Positions 47,985 to 57,931 of a stretch of DNA of 64,000 nt are shown piece by piece. The stretch's first letter is position 1. Every line of letters starts with the position of its first letter. A model generated the notes under the pieces. The model had not been told where the DNA came from. It ran no database searches and saw nothing but the letters and a program-made list of their open reading frames with translations. Made by a program: the position numbers and the translations under genes. The stretch is from Eubacteriaceae bacterium. GTDB lineage: Bacteria > Bacillota > Clostridia > Lachnospirales > Lachnospiraceae. The stretch spans positions 1 through 64,000 of the forward strand of contig CAJTDQ010000009.1 of the NCBI GenBank assembly GCA_910574895.1. The letters run 5' to 3'.

Positions 47985-48200
47985 CAGCCAACAGCTCGAA
48001 TCTGCATGCGCGCCTTCTCGCTTTTATGGCCCACCATATAATTAAAAAATTAAAGGTGCAACAGTTCAGCCAACAGCTCGAATCCGCTATGCGCCTTCTC
48101 GCTTTTATGGCTCACCATATACAAAAAAGAACAGGGATTCAAAGTCCTGCGAGCAGTCCTTGTGAATCTCTGCTCTTTTTTGTGCATGGCTGAACTGTTA
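47985..48200. repeat. Direct and inverted repeats in a gene-free gap
   Basis: CAGCCAACAGCTCGAAT...TTCTCGCTTTTATGG occurs twice (from 47985 and 48067, 82 bp apart). AACAGTTCAGCCA (48060-48072) is complementary to TGGCTGAACTGTT (48187-48199). An imperfect ACAAAAAAGA...CTTTTTTGT stem lies inside. The AGCTCGAATCCGCT element is also in the module at 34700-34910. Confidence 0.75.
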
Positions 48201-48318
48201 TAAAATATTATACCAAAACAATAACATATTGCAATTATTGTTTGAAATCAGTATAATCTAAGAAGTTCAGTATTCTGTACGAGAATATATTTTAGCGAAA
48301 ATACTTTTGGAGGATAAT

Positions 48319-48828
48319 ATGGCAAAGAAATATTTATTAGAAACATGGAGAGAGATTGCATATAATCAGGAACAGACACAGAAACAATATAATGATTTCT
48401 GGGGAGCATATTTTGCACAGGAAAAGGAAGTTTATAAAGATATCCTTTCAAATCATGGTACTGTTGTTTCAGGTACAGTAGAAGAATTAGCTGAAAAATA
48501 TAATATGGAAGTTCTTACTATGGTAGGCTTTTTAGATGGTATTAATGAGAGTCTGAAAAAAGAGAATCCTATTGATAAGTTGACAGAGACAACAGAGGTT
48601 CACCTTGATTATGATGATGAAAAGTTATATAAAAACATGGTTGCGGCAAAAGCTGAATGGTTGTATGAATTAGAAGAATGGAATGATATTCTTTCAGAAG
48701 ACAGAAGAAAAGAATTGTATAAAGAAGAAAAACTTTCCGGCACCGTTGTTAAAGACAAAAAGGTAGGAAGAAATGATCCATGTCCTTGTGGTAGTGGTAA
48801 AAAATATAAACATTGTTGTGGAAAGTAG
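48319..48828 (+). CDS. SEC-C motif protein
   Basis: The 169-aa start at 48319 ([14 protein letters not shown]) follows TGGAGGA. The first ~140 residues are mostly helical and charged with no family I can name. The C-terminus [19 protein letters not shown] is the SEC-C zinc motif known from SecA and many small proteins, where it may contact SecB-like partners or ribosomes. Cytoplasmic. Function unknown beyond the zinc motif. Confidence 0.85.
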   Translation: MAKKYLLETWREIAYNQEQTQKQYNDFWGAYFAQEKEVYKDILSNHGTVVSGTVEELAEKYNMEVLTMVGFLDGINESLKKENPIDKLTETTEVHLDYDDEKLYKNMVAAKAEWLYELEEWNDILSEDRRKELYKEEKLSGTVVKDKKVGRNDPCPCGSGKKYKHCCGK

Positions 48829-48837
48829 CGATAAATA

Positions 48838-48862
48838 AAGGGACTGTAAAAAGTCCCTTTTA
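48838..48862 (+). terminator. Rho-independent terminator
   Basis: AAAGGGACT GTAAAA AGTCCCTTT followed by T, eight bases after the SEC-C gene. Confidence 0.85.
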
Positions 48863-48939
48863 TGTTAGGGAAGTTTTTTATCAAATTGACTAATATACAT
48901 GAAAAGCGTTTGAAATCTTTGACATGATTTAAATTGAAT

Positions 48940-49935
48940 TTATCTGATACTTTTCTGCATTTCATATTCCTTATAATCAGCCACAATACGTTTGGCTTCT
49001 TTTCGTTTTGACTCAGAATGCCCGATAATAATTTCATATCCGGTAGCACGAATGGCGTTAATCAGTTCTAAAGCTTCATCACTTGATTTATGTTTCGCAG
49101 TAATCACAGAACCAGTTAGAATCATAAAGCATATGGAAAATTCAGGTGCAGTGTCTTTAGGGTTTAAGGAAATTTCACCCATGCGATAACACCATACAAT
49201 TTCATCTAATGGAATAATGGAAACTTTTGTCTTTCCTAAATCAATAAAATAGTTTTCTGTAATATACATATCATTAATCTGAATATAGTTTTCACTGTCC
49301 AGTTCGTATTGGGCATCATCAATTAAGGCTTTCTGTTCCTTTTTTCCTATAAAAGAACAAACCGGATAAATATATGGATTAGCAATGGCAATTAGACGAC
49401 TGATAGATTTTTTCATGGAAATAAGAAAAATCACTAGAACAATCCATAAAAGTACCATATAAAATGATGGATAGTAGTCTGCATTACTTAATATAAAATG
49501 GGCATTTACTTTTGAGAATGAATCTACATTCCAATTTAAATCATTCATATATGATTCCAGCATTTTTTTGAAAGCACGGTTGGGTTTTGTGATCTTTGCT
49601 TTAAATTCATAATTCTTTATAACCTTTTGGGGAGCTCCTTCGATGGGAATAATTGCGAACACACTTTTTCCATCTTTTATAGAATAATAATAACCATAAA
49701 GGGAGCCTCCTGACTTTTCTAAATTATATCCTGTATAATATAGTTTTTTTGCTTTTATCTTTACATAGCCATCTTGAGAAGTAACTTTATGTATATCATT
49801 TACAGTGTCAGGATGAAATACAGAGATAAAAGGACAAAGAATAAAAATAATCATCATAATGGCACACAGAAATAGAGGAACTCCAAGTTTATTTCCACAA
49901 GCTGTTCTAATTTTATTTGTAATACTAATCTTCAT
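48940..49935 (-). CDS. Membrane protein of unknown function
   Basis: In this 331-aa protein, two membrane segments (about 18-40 and 158-178) flank an extracytoplasmic part with YYYSIKDGKSVFAIIPIE. The C-terminal third (about 205-310), with YIQINDMYITENYFIDLG, IIPLDEIVWCYRMGE and DEALELINAIRATG, has the rhythm of a PH-like membrane-associated domain; this is a weak guess. A basic tail SKRKEAKRI follows. No family assigned; it is divergent from the methyltransferase gene at 50070. Confidence 0.7.
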   Translation of the reverse strand: MKISITNKIRTACGNKLGVPLFLCAIMMIIFILCPFISVFHPDTVNDIHKVTSQDGYVKIKAKKLYYTGYNLEKSGGSLYGYYYSIKDGKSVFAIIPIEGAPQKVIKNYEFKAKITKPNRAFKKMLESYMNDLNWNVDSFSKVNAHFILSNADYYPSFYMVLLWIVLVIFLISMKKSISRLIAIANPYIYPVCSFIGKKEQKALIDDAQYELDSENYIQINDMYITENYFIDLGKTKVSIIPLDEIVWCYRMGEISLNPKDTAPEFSICFMILTGSVITAKHKSSDEALELINAIRATGYEIIIGHSESKRKEAKRIVADYKEYEMQKSIR

Positions 49936-50069
49936 GTTTTTAGCCTCTTAAATTTAAAATACTTTATTTAGTATAAATGACGATTCTATTTTAATCAAGG
50001 TTGCGTTTCAAGGTGTTTGTTGGTAAAATCACATAAGGGAAAGTATTATTAAATAATGGAGAAAATAAA

Positions 50070-50819
50070 ATGGAAGCGTACGGTGGATTTGCACAGGTTT
50101 ATGATGAATTTATGGACAATGTTGACTATCATCAGTGGTGTGGTTATGCAGTAAAGTTATTAAAGAAATATGGTGTATCCGATGGACAGCTGGTGGAAAT
50201 CGGCTGTGGTACAGGTACAGGCACAATGTTGTTCGCAAAAGAAGGCTATCAGATGATAGGAATTGATATTTCTCAGGAAATGTTAGAGATTGCTGAAAGC
50301 AAAAAAGAAGAGGAGAATATTTTATATGTTCTTCAGGATGCCACGGAACTGGAGCTGCCATATACTGTGCCTGCAATGGTCAGCATCGGAGATTCTATGA
50401 ATTATATTACAGACTATGGTGATTTTACTATGGTATTAAAAAGGGTAAATGAGTTTTTAGATCAAGATGGAATTTTCGTATTTGATTTAAAAACAAGAAA
50501 ATATTTTTCTGAAATTGGAGAGACTACTATCGCAGAAGACAGGGAAGAATGCAGTTTTATATGGGAAAACTATTTTGATGAAGAGACAAATATTAATGAG
50601 TATTATTTATCTGTTTTTGTCCGTGGAGATGATGGCAGATATGATAAATATGAGGAAGAACATTTTCAGCGGGGATATACATTACAAGAAGTAAGGCAGG
50701 CTGTGGAGATGTCAGGACTAAAAATAGAAAATATTTATGAAGCATTTTCCGATAATGAGGGGAATGAAGAAAATGACAGAGTGTATGTCGTTGCCAGAAA
50801 GACTAGCGAAACTAAGTAG
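50070..50819 (+). CDS. Class I SAM-dependent methyltransferase
   Basis: This 249-aa protein has motif I (VEIGCGTGTGTMLFAKEGY, about 43), motif II region MIGIDISQEMLEIA, and VLQDATELELP followed by VSIGDSMNY. The opening YGGFAQVYDEFMDNVDYHQWC is typical of a small clostridial methyltransferase family often found near hslO. The substrate is unknown. It lies 38 bases before hslO with no terminator, so one operon is likely. Confidence 0.9.
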   Translation: MEAYGGFAQVYDEFMDNVDYHQWCGYAVKLLKKYGVSDGQLVEIGCGTGTGTMLFAKEGYQMIGIDISQEMLEIAESKKEEENILYVLQDATELELPYTVPAMVSIGDSMNYITDYGDFTMVLKRVNEFLDQDGIFVFDLKTRKYFSEIGETTIAEDREECSFIWENYFDEETNINEYYLSVFVRGDDGRYDKYEEEHFQRGYTLQEVRQAVEMSGLKIENIYEAFSDNEGNEENDRVYVVARKTSETK

Positions 50820-50857
50820 ACAGAAAATTAATAATAAAAGGACGTAAGGAGAACAGA

Positions 50858-51733
50858 ATGGATTATATTGTTAGAGCAACAGCAGCAAATGCACAGATTA
50901 GAGCCTTTGCCATTACATCAAAGGAAATGGTTGAGACAGCAAGAGAACATCATAACACAAGTCCTGTTGCAACAGCTGCACTTGGAAGACTGCTGACAGG
51001 AGGGGCTATGATGGGAGTGATGATGAAGGGGGAGAAGGACATGCTGACCCTGATGATGAAGGGTGACGGCCCTATTAATGGAGTGACTGTGACAGCAGAT
51101 TCAAAAGGAAATGTAAAAGGATATGTAGGAAATCCGAATGTTCTGATTCCGGCAAATTATGCAGGAAAGTTAGATGTAGGTGCTGCGATTGGTTATGGTA
51201 CACTGACAGTGATTAAAGATATGGGATTAAAAGAGCCATACTGTAGTCAGGTACCTCTTGGAACAAGTGAGGTAGCAGAAGATTTGACATATTATTTTGC
51301 ATCATCAGAGCAGGTTCCGTCAGCAGTAGGTCTTGGTGTGTTAATGTCAAAAGATAATACAGTGAAACAGTCAGGTGGATTTATCGTACAGTTAATGCCG
51401 TTTGCAGATGAAGAAGTTATCAGCAAGTTAGAGGAGCGTATAAATAGTATCAGTTCGGTTACAGATATGTTAGAAAAAGGTATGACACCGGAGGACATCC
51501 TGAAAGAAGTTATGGGAGATATGGATGTACAATTTACTGATAAAATAACTACTGCGTTTGTATGTAACTGTAGTAAAGAAAGAATTGTCAAGGCATTGGC
51601 CGGAATCAGTAAAAAGGATATGGATGATATTATTAATGACGGAAAAGAAATTGAGGTAAAGTGTGATTTTTGCAATACGAATTACAAATTTAGTGTGGAA
51701 GAACTAAAAACATTGAGGAAACAGTTTGGTTGA
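50858..51733 (+). CDS. hslO: Redox-regulated chaperone Hsp33
   Basis: This 291-aa protein has the conserved start YIVRATAANAQIRAFAITS, LGRLLTGGAMMGVMMKG, GDGPINGVTVTADSKGNVKGY and the C-terminal zinc-thiol switch CNCSKERI (CxC) plus CDFCNTNY (CxxC). Oxidation releases zinc and activates holdase function. Length standard; RBS AAGGAG. Confidence 0.97.
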   Translation: MDYIVRATAANAQIRAFAITSKEMVETAREHHNTSPVATAALGRLLTGGAMMGVMMKGEKDMLTLMMKGDGPINGVTVTADSKGNVKGYVGNPNVLIPANYAGKLDVGAAIGYGTLTVIKDMGLKEPYCSQVPLGTSEVAEDLTYYFASSEQVPSAVGLGVLMSKDNTVKQSGGFIVQLMPFADEEVISKLEERINSISSVTDMLEKGMTPEDILKEVMGDMDVQFTDKITTAFVCNCSKERIVKALAGISKKDMDDIINDGKEIEVKCDFCNTNYKFSVEELKTLRKQFG

Positions 51734-51775
51734 TAATACATTATTACAGAAGAAATTTAGATATGGAGGAATATC

Positions 51776-53080
51776 GTGAAAAAAGTAAGTTTTATACTAC
51801 TCAGCATTCTTATAATGTGCTGTATGGGAAATATTGTGTCGGCAGGTGAATTAAATGCGAATGAAAAATCTATTATTGAGACGATTTCAAAAGATGAGTT
51901 TCCAAAAAAAATAGAGCAGCGTTATTTGAATCAGCTCGAAAATTATTTCTGTACAGATGATGTACAGATATCAAAGTCAGATGCAGATGATTTTATTATG
52001 TATTTAAAGGAAGCATTCCGCGCAAAAGATAATGCGGCAAAGGAAAAAAACTTTAAGAATACATCAGATACTTATATATATTTTCAAAAAGCAGGAACAG
52101 CAATTGATTTATTATTAGAGTATGATAGTTCTGTTAACAATTTCTATTTTATTGATGGTTCCGGATATATTGTGCTGGATTTCGAAGATGTGATTAAGAA
52201 TACAGATCAGTCTGAGAAAGACCGCTGGAATATCTCAGTAGAGATATTATTTGCAGGTGTTATAGTATTGTGTATATTAGGTATGTTAGTCAATCTCCGC
52301 AGATGGAATAAAAAAATAAAGAGGCATAATAAGGAACGCTATGATGACGAGGACGAAGATGAGGATGAGCTGGAAGTAGCTAACAGAAAGACAAGAAAAG
52401 CAAGAATGCAGACATTCTCTTATCGAAATATAAAGCAGATATTAAAGTACTGTTATATACCGATTATTATGGGGATTATGGTTGTAATTATTGGAGTATT
52501 GTTTCTGGGGCATTTTGGTGATTTGTTGAACAGTATGCGAACGAACTTTGTTAATACCCAGCCGCTTTATCACAGTAAAGAGAATTTATATCGTTCTACT
52601 GCAGTGAAAGCGGCCATGCAGTCAAAAAGTATTCTTCTATCAAAAATATCTTATCCAAGATATAGTGAGCAATATGGTGAATTAAGGTGCACAGAATTAA
52701 AAATATATGCACCGGTATATTTTGGTGACAGAGGTGCATATCTGGAATCAGGAGCAGGCACATATTCAGGAAGTGCTATCCCGGGACAGGGAAAGACAAT
52801 ATTAATTGGTGCACATGATACAACATTTTTTAAGGGGTTGGAAAAGGTTAAAAAAGGACAAAAGTTTACTTTTACTACAACTTATGGGATATATGAGTAT
52901 CAGGTAAGAGAAACAAAAATATATCATGCAGGGGATTATGAAAAAGGTTATGATTTGAATGCAGGTAAAGAACAACTGGTGCTTTATACATGTTATCCTT
53001 TTGGGAAATTGAATGGAGAAAAGACAGACAGAATGTTTGTATATCTGGATAAGACAGCAGGACCAGTGATTGAATATTAG
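51776..53080 (+). CDS. Membrane sortase with extra N-terminal extracytoplasmic domain
   Basis: This 434-aa protein starts with GTG and GGAGGAA upstream. An N-terminal signal-like helix (1-24), a ~130-residue outside domain and two more hydrophobic segments (about 155-178, 222-248) flank a charged Asp/Glu stretch. The sortase core follows (about 290-430): ELKIYAPVYFGD, LIGAHDTTFF (catalytic His about 347), LVLYTCYPFG (Cys about 406), TDRMFVY (Arg about 419). Sortases join surface proteins to wall or pilus. None of the complete secreted proteins in this window carries LPXTG, so its substrates lie elsewhere. Class cannot be fixed by eye; C/D-like is most likely. Confidence 0.88.
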   Translation: MKKVSFILLSILIMCCMGNIVSAGELNANEKSIIETISKDEFPKKIEQRYLNQLENYFCTDDVQISKSDADDFIMYLKEAFRAKDNAAKEKNFKNTSDTYIYFQKAGTAIDLLLEYDSSVNNFYFIDGSGYIVLDFEDVIKNTDQSEKDRWNISVEILFAGVIVLCILGMLVNLRRWNKKIKRHNKERYDDEDEDEDELEVANRKTRKARMQTFSYRNIKQILKYCYIPIIMGIMVVIIGVLFLGHFGDLLNSMRTNFVNTQPLYHSKENLYRSTAVKAAMQSKSILLSKISYPRYSEQYGELRCTELKIYAPVYFGDRGAYLESGAGTYSGSAIPGQGKTILIGAHDTTFFKGLEKVKKGQKFTFTTTYGIYEYQVRETKIYHAGDYEKGYDLNAGKEQLVLYTCYPFGKLNGEKTDRMFVYLDKTAGPVIEY

Positions 53081-53091
53081 GAGGTAATAAT

Positions 53092-53922
53092 ATGTCGAGA
53101 AAAAGTAAACAAAGCACAAGAGCAGTAATCAGATACATTATTACCTTTGTGTTGATGGTAAGTCTGGTAGGGATATCGTTAATGTCATATGGAAAATACA
53201 GTATGCTCAGTGTTCATGGTGTAATAAACAGTTGTGAAAGAGTCAAGTATTTTAAAGATATATGCAATGAGATGGAGACAGAAGCATATTATCTGGGGAT
53301 ACCTTTTGGAATTACAAAAAAAGAAATTAAAGGTGTTTTTGAGGAGAAAGAGGTAAGACAGGATGTTACAAATATCATCGTGTCTATGAAAAATGGTAAT
53401 AAACCAAGAATTGATACATATGAACTTAGAAAAAGAATGGAAGAGAAAATTACTGCAAAAGAAGGTTCATTAAATACAAAGAAAAAAGAATCTTTGAGTG
53501 TGTATATTTCTCAGGTAGAGAATATGTATCAGAAAAAAGTTTATATTCCGGGTACAGATTCTATTGTAAAAATGATAAACATTGCAGACAGGGTTGTATT
53601 AATTGGTATTCCATTACTTTTGTTTATAATAATAATTAGTATATTTTATTTAATATCCTCAAGAAGATATGTACATCATGGGCTTAGAAGTGTTGCCTAC
53701 AGTTTTATCGGAGCAGGGATTACATTGGTGACGGTTTTTGCAGGAATGATTTCTGACAGATCTATTTATCGTTTTAATATTTCAGATGTTTATATGAGAA
53801 AATTTTTTACATTCTGGATAGGACATGAAATGCTAATGCAGGTATTTGCAGGAGTCATGCTGTTAATGGCTGGGGCGTTGTTAATTTATCTGGTCATAAG
53901 ACAAAAATCACGTGTCAGATAA
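53092..53922 (+). CDS. Membrane protein partner of the sortase
   Basis: This 276-aa protein starts eleven bases after the sortase stop with AGGAGG overlapping it, so the genes are one operon. A single N-terminal helix (about 15-38), a ~120-residue extracytoplasmic region rich in Lys/Glu, then about three membrane helices (about 162-186, 200-222, 240-268). No catalytic motif is recognisable. Possibly an accessory to sortase function; this rests only on operon position. Confidence 0.72.
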   Translation: MSRKSKQSTRAVIRYIITFVLMVSLVGISLMSYGKYSMLSVHGVINSCERVKYFKDICNEMETEAYYLGIPFGITKKEIKGVFEEKEVRQDVTNIIVSMKNGNKPRIDTYELRKRMEEKITAKEGSLNTKKKESLSVYISQVENMYQKKVYIPGTDSIVKMINIADRVVLIGIPLLLFIIIISIFYLISSRRYVHHGLRSVAYSFIGAGITLVTVFAGMISDRSIYRFNISDVYMRKFFTFWIGHEMLMQVFAGVMLLMAGALLIYLVIRQKSRVR

Positions 53923-53996
53923 TTTTTTGCTGGACTTTCAGACTTTAGAGTGTTAAAATTTGAAAGTAGAAGAACCCATGAAGTGAGAGGTACAAA

Positions 53997-54296
53997 ATGA
54001 GTAAAAAAATTAGAACAACGGAAGTAGATCATTTGTTTGATGCTATTTTAACGTTAAAAGATAAAGAAGAATGTTACACATTTTTTGAAGATGTGTGTAC
54101 TGTAAATGAGTTGTTGTCAATATCTCAGAGATATGAGGTAGCAAAAATGCTTCGTGAGGGGCAGACATATCTGGATATTTCAAATGCAACCGGAGCATCT
54201 ACTGCAACTATCAGCAGAGTAAACCGTTCATTGAATTATGGCAATGACGGATATGATATGGTTTTGGAAAGAGTAAAAGAAAAAGAGGATAATTAA
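53997..54296 (+). CDS. YerC/YecD-type TrpR-like regulator
   Basis: The 99-aa TrpR-superfamily protein has LFDAILTLKDKEECYTFFEDVCT, the helix-turn-helix QRYEVAKMLREGQTYLDISN and ATGASTATISRVNRSLNYG, which is characteristic of the YerC family. In Firmicutes yerC often lies near pcrA, as here. It probably regulates transcription; targets unknown. Confidence 0.92.
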   Translation: MSKKIRTTEVDHLFDAILTLKDKEECYTFFEDVCTVNELLSISQRYEVAKMLREGQTYLDISNATGASTATISRVNRSLNYGNDGYDMVLERVKEKEDN

Positions 54297-54298
54297 AA

Positions 54299-54350
54299 AA
54301 ATTCTTCTCTGTGGCAATATATATTTGCAGCAGGGAAGAATTTTTTTATT
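54299..54350. terminator. Bidirectional terminator
   Basis: AAAATTCTTC ... GAAGAATTTT arms with internal GGCAA/TTTGC pairing and flanking A and T tracts between convergent genes. Confidence 0.75.
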
Positions 54351-54934
54351 TATTCCGAATCATGTTTGTCAAGGTCCGGTAGTGAGTCGATTAATTTTTC
54401 AATTAAAATTTTTCTGACAAATGTGTCATAGCTTAACATTGTTATAAGTCCAACTGTTTGTAAATAATCTTTATCTTGCACATCTGTCTTATCAAAAATT
54501 TTTGCAGAGTCATTAACTTCTTTTAAAATGGATTCAGACAAATCACATTTTTTGGCATAATTCAGAAAGTCGTTTATGATGTTTTCCAAAGGAATTTCTT
54601 CATTATGAAAATATGTTTTTAGCATTGGTGTAAGAAGTTTGGTTACATCATTAATCGAGAGAACATTTTTAAAGAAAAATATCATAATCAATACCATAAT
54701 GTGGTCTTTGGTATATTTCTTTTTTTCCGGAGAAGGCAGCAGACGGCTTTTGGCATAGTTGTTAATCATGGTTTTTGTCATAAGTTTGTCATCATCTCTG
54801 CGTTTGGTAGCTGCAAATTTATCATTGAGATAAGTTGTAACCTGATCCATATACAAATCAATATTTGGAATGTCATCAATATTAAATGCATTTATTTCTT
54901 CTAATATATTTTTTACAAAATCTTCAGAATACAT
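54350..54934 (-). CDS. DUF1836 family protein
   Basis: The 194-aa start at 54934 (MYSEDFVKNILEEI) has AAAGAGG upstream; the reading frame opens earlier but without a site. MTKTMINNYAKSRLLPSPEKKKYTKDHI and the all-helical makeup match the DUF1836 family of Firmicutes, whose N-terminal part resembles a MerR-like helix-turn-helix. Function not established; regulatory role inferred. Confidence 0.82.
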   Translation of the reverse strand: MYSEDFVKNILEEINAFNIDDIPNIDLYMDQVTTYLNDKFAATKRRDDDKLMTKTMINNYAKSRLLPSPEKKKYTKDHIMVLIMIFFFKNVLSINDVTKLLTPMLKTYFHNEEIPLENIINDFLNYAKKCDLSESILKEVNDSAKIFDKTDVQDKDYLQTVGLITMLSYDTFVRKILIEKLIDSLPDLDKHDSE

Positions 54935-55157
54935 AATGAAACCTCTTTCAATTAGATTTGAGAGTAAAATTCTCATATGATAATATTGTTTTCCATATAT
55001 CATCATATGATAAGTATAATATGTAGTAATGAAAACTACAAGATTTTTTATAATAACAAATATCTTTTTAACGTATATTGTGGTAAAATGAAGAAAGTAT
55101 ATAAAGTGTCTAGGGCACTTTTTTCTTTGGAGAAAAAAAATAAAAGGACGGAATCAT

Positions 55158-57494
55158 ATGAATAATATTTATGAAACACTAAATGATATGCAGCAGATAG
55201 CGACTTTTCATACAGAAGGACCACTTTTAATATTAGCGGGTGCAGGAAGTGGGAAAACCCGTGTGCTGACACACCGTATTGCTTATCTGATTGAAGAAAA
55301 ACAGGTAAATCCATACAATATTATGGCAATTACCTTTACAAATAAAGCGGCAGCAGAGATGCGCAGCCGTGTGAATAAGATTGTAGGATTTGGCGCTGAA
55401 CAGGTGTGGGTCAGCACATTTCATTCAGCATGCGTAAGAATTTTGCGAAGATTTATTGACAGAATCGGTTATAACACAGATTTTACAATCTATGATACAG
55501 ATGATCAGAAGCGTCTTATGAAAGGGATTATAAAAGACTTAAATCTCGATCCTAAGATGTACAAAGAAAGTGCTGTGTTAAATAAAATTTCTGATTTTAA
55601 AAATAGGCTTCTTACAACAGGTGATGTGTCTGCTATGGCACAAAGTGATTTCAAGATGGTTAATGTCTCTAAGATTTATAATGAGTATCAGGAAGCGTTG
55701 AAGAAAAATAATGCACTGGATTTTGATGATTTAATTATGAAAACAGTGGAACTGTTTAAGAAGTGTCCGGAAGTGCTGGAAAGTTATCAGGACAGACTGC
55801 AATATATTATGGTAGATGAGTATCAGGATACCAATGCTGCACAGTTTGCTTTTATTAAAATGTTGGCAGAAAAGCATCAGAACCTTTGTGTCGTTGGTGA
55901 TGATGACCAGTCTATTTATAAATTCAGAGGCGCTGATATTAGAAATATTCTTCAGTTTGAAAAGTATTTTCCTACTGCAAGGGTGGTAAAACTCGAGCAG
56001 AATTATCGCTCTACAAAGAACATATTAGATGCTGCAAATGCGGTAATACATAATAATGCAGGAAGAAAAGATAAGACACTTTGGAGTGATAATGAACAGG
56101 GAGAGAAAATAGACCTTTATCAGGCGGAAGATGGCTATGCCGAGGCTGAAATGGTGGCAGGAGAAATTAAAGAAGCTGTAGACTGGGGAAAAGCAGATTA
56201 TAATGACTACGCAATTTTGTATCGTACCAATGCCCAGTCTCGTGCATTGGAAGAAAAACTCATGATGAAGAATATTCCATATAAAATTATTGGCGGGCAG
56301 AATTTCTATCAGAGAAAGGAAATTAAAGACATTATTGCATATCTGCGTGTTATTAGTAATCCGACAGATGATATTGCAGTGGAGCGTATTATTAATGTAC
56401 CAAAACGTGGTATTGGTGCGACAACAGTGGAGAAAGTAAAAGATTTTGCGAGAGCCTATGGAATGGATTTGTATGACGCATTACTCGAAATTGAGGAGAT
56501 TCCGGGATTATCCAGAGCAGTGTCTAAAATTAAAGGGTTTACAGATTTAATTGAAAGTTATAAGAGTGATGAATATAAAGGTGAAATCGAAAAAATGACA
56601 AATGCGATATTAAATGATACCGGATATGTCAGTGAACTGGCAGCGGAAAATACGGATGAGGCAAATGGGCGTATTGAAAATATTGAAGAATTGATTAATA
56701 AAATCGTAGAATATGAAGATAATACTGATGAGCCTGATTTATCGGAATTTCTGGAAGAGGTGGCATTAGTAGCGGAGATTGACAATTTGGATGAGAACAG
56801 CAGTTATGTTGTTCTTATGACGGTTCACAGCGCAAAAGGATTGGAATTCCCAAATGTGTTCCTTTGTGGAATGGAAGACGGACTCTTTCCGGGATATATG
56901 AGCATTATGGCAGATGACAGTGAGGAATTGGAAGAGGAGCGACGTCTGTGTTATGTTGCCATTACCCGTGCGATGAAGAATTTGACAATCAGTTATGCAA
57001 AAAAGAGAATGGTACGTGGGGAGATGCAGTATAACATTGTATCCAGATTTGTAAAGGAAATCCCACCACTCATTGTGAACAGTAAAAATGTGACAGACAG
57101 AGTGGCAGCGGGCTATGAAAAGAAACCTTCCTTTAGTGGTTTTGGAGGCTATGAGGGTTCTCTTAGCCACGGTGGTTCAGGTTACATGGGAAGTGACGGT
57201 TATGGTGGCACAAGGTCTTATGCAGCCAGCAATAGAAAGAATGCCTATAAAGCGATGGCAAAGAAACCGGCATATGGCAGTCCTAGCAGTAAACCGGGAT
57301 TTGGAAAAGAGTTTACAGTAACGAAAGCTTCTATTGATTATAAGGTAGGGGACAGAGTCAAGCATATGAAGTTTGGCGAGGGAACTGTGCTGGGAATTGA
57401 GGACGGTCCGAGAGACTATCAGGTAACTGTCAATTTCGATACGGCGGGTCAGAAAGTCATGATGGCTTCTTTTGCAAAATTGAAAAAAGTGTAG
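55158..57494 (+). CDS. pcrA: ATP-dependent DNA helicase PcrA/UvrD
   Basis: This 778-aa SF1A 3'-5' helicase is used in repair and replication restart. Motif Q MQQIATFHTEGPLLILAGAGSGK shifts into Walker A (GAGSGKT, about 33). Ia TFTNKAAAEM, II VDEYQDTN, III VGDDDQSIYKFRGAD, IV LEQNYRST, V VMTVHSAKGLEFPNVFLCG and VI VAITRAMKNL are all present. The tail (about 640-720) is Gly/Ser/Tyr-rich, then the KVGDRVKHMKFGEGTV tudor-like end that contacts RNA polymerase in PcrA. RBS AAGGACGG. Confidence 0.97.
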   Translation: MNNIYETLNDMQQIATFHTEGPLLILAGAGSGKTRVLTHRIAYLIEEKQVNPYNIMAITFTNKAAAEMRSRVNKIVGFGAEQVWVSTFHSACVRILRRFIDRIGYNTDFTIYDTDDQKRLMKGIIKDLNLDPKMYKESAVLNKISDFKNRLLTTGDVSAMAQSDFKMVNVSKIYNEYQEALKKNNALDFDDLIMKTVELFKKCPEVLESYQDRLQYIMVDEYQDTNAAQFAFIKMLAEKHQNLCVVGDDDQSIYKFRGADIRNILQFEKYFPTARVVKLEQNYRSTKNILDAANAVIHNNAGRKDKTLWSDNEQGEKIDLYQAEDGYAEAEMVAGEIKEAVDWGKADYNDYAILYRTNAQSRALEEKLMMKNIPYKIIGGQNFYQRKEIKDIIAYLRVISNPTDDIAVERIINVPKRGIGATTVEKVKDFARAYGMDLYDALLEIEEIPGLSRAVSKIKGFTDLIESYKSDEYKGEIEKMTNAILNDTGYVSELAAENTDEANGRIENIEELINKIVEYEDNTDEPDLSEFLEEVALVAEIDNLDENSSYVVLMTVHSAKGLEFPNVFLCGMEDGLFPGYMSIMADDSEELEEERRLCYVAITRAMKNLTISYAKKRMVRGEMQYNIVSRFVKEIPPLIVNSKNVTDRVAAGYEKKPSFSGFGGYEGSLSHGGSGYMGSDGYGGTRSYAASNRKNAYKAMAKKPAYGSPSSKPGFGKEFTVTKASIDYKVGDRVKHMKFGEGTVLGIEDGPRDYQVTVNFDTAGQKVMMASFAKLKKV

Positions 57495-57623
57495 TAAAAC
57501 ACAGGTAATGATGATATACTAATAATAATCATAAAACGTATGTATTAATATAAGAGAAACAGTTGACTGAGTTTTATTGTGGTCAGTTATACAAAATCTT
57601 ATGAAAATATTAGGAGGCAGAAT

Positions 57624-57860
57624 ATGGATGAATTAATGAAGGGTGTAAAAATCGGAAAGATTCTTGGAAAAGACGACAAGAAAGAAACTTATAAGATCGT
57701 TGCTGTTGTGTGTGGTGTTATTGCAGTGATTGCAGCAATTGCGGGAGCAGCATATGGTATCTACAGATTAGTGAACAGAGATTATTATGATGATTTTGAA
57801 GATGATTTCGATGATTTATTTGACGAGGAAGATGATGACGAAAGCGACTTCGAAGATTAA
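57624..57860 (+). CDS. Small single-pass membrane protein with acidic tail
   Basis: The 78-aa start at 57624 follows AGGAGG; upstream codons lack a site. Basic N-terminus (MKGVKIGKILGKDDKKE), one membrane helix (about 25-47), then a tail almost wholly Asp/Glu (about 54-78). It follows pcrA by 130 bp and precedes a terminator. Function unknown. Confidence 0.75.
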   Translation: MDELMKGVKIGKILGKDDKKETYKIVAVVCGVIAVIAAIAGAAYGIYRLVNRDYYDDFEDDFDDLFDEEDDDESDFED

Positions 57861-57931
57861 TCTGTAATATTTGTAATGAATTTTAAAATGGCAACAGGAC
57901 TTTTTTATATGAGCAGAAAAGTACTGTGATG

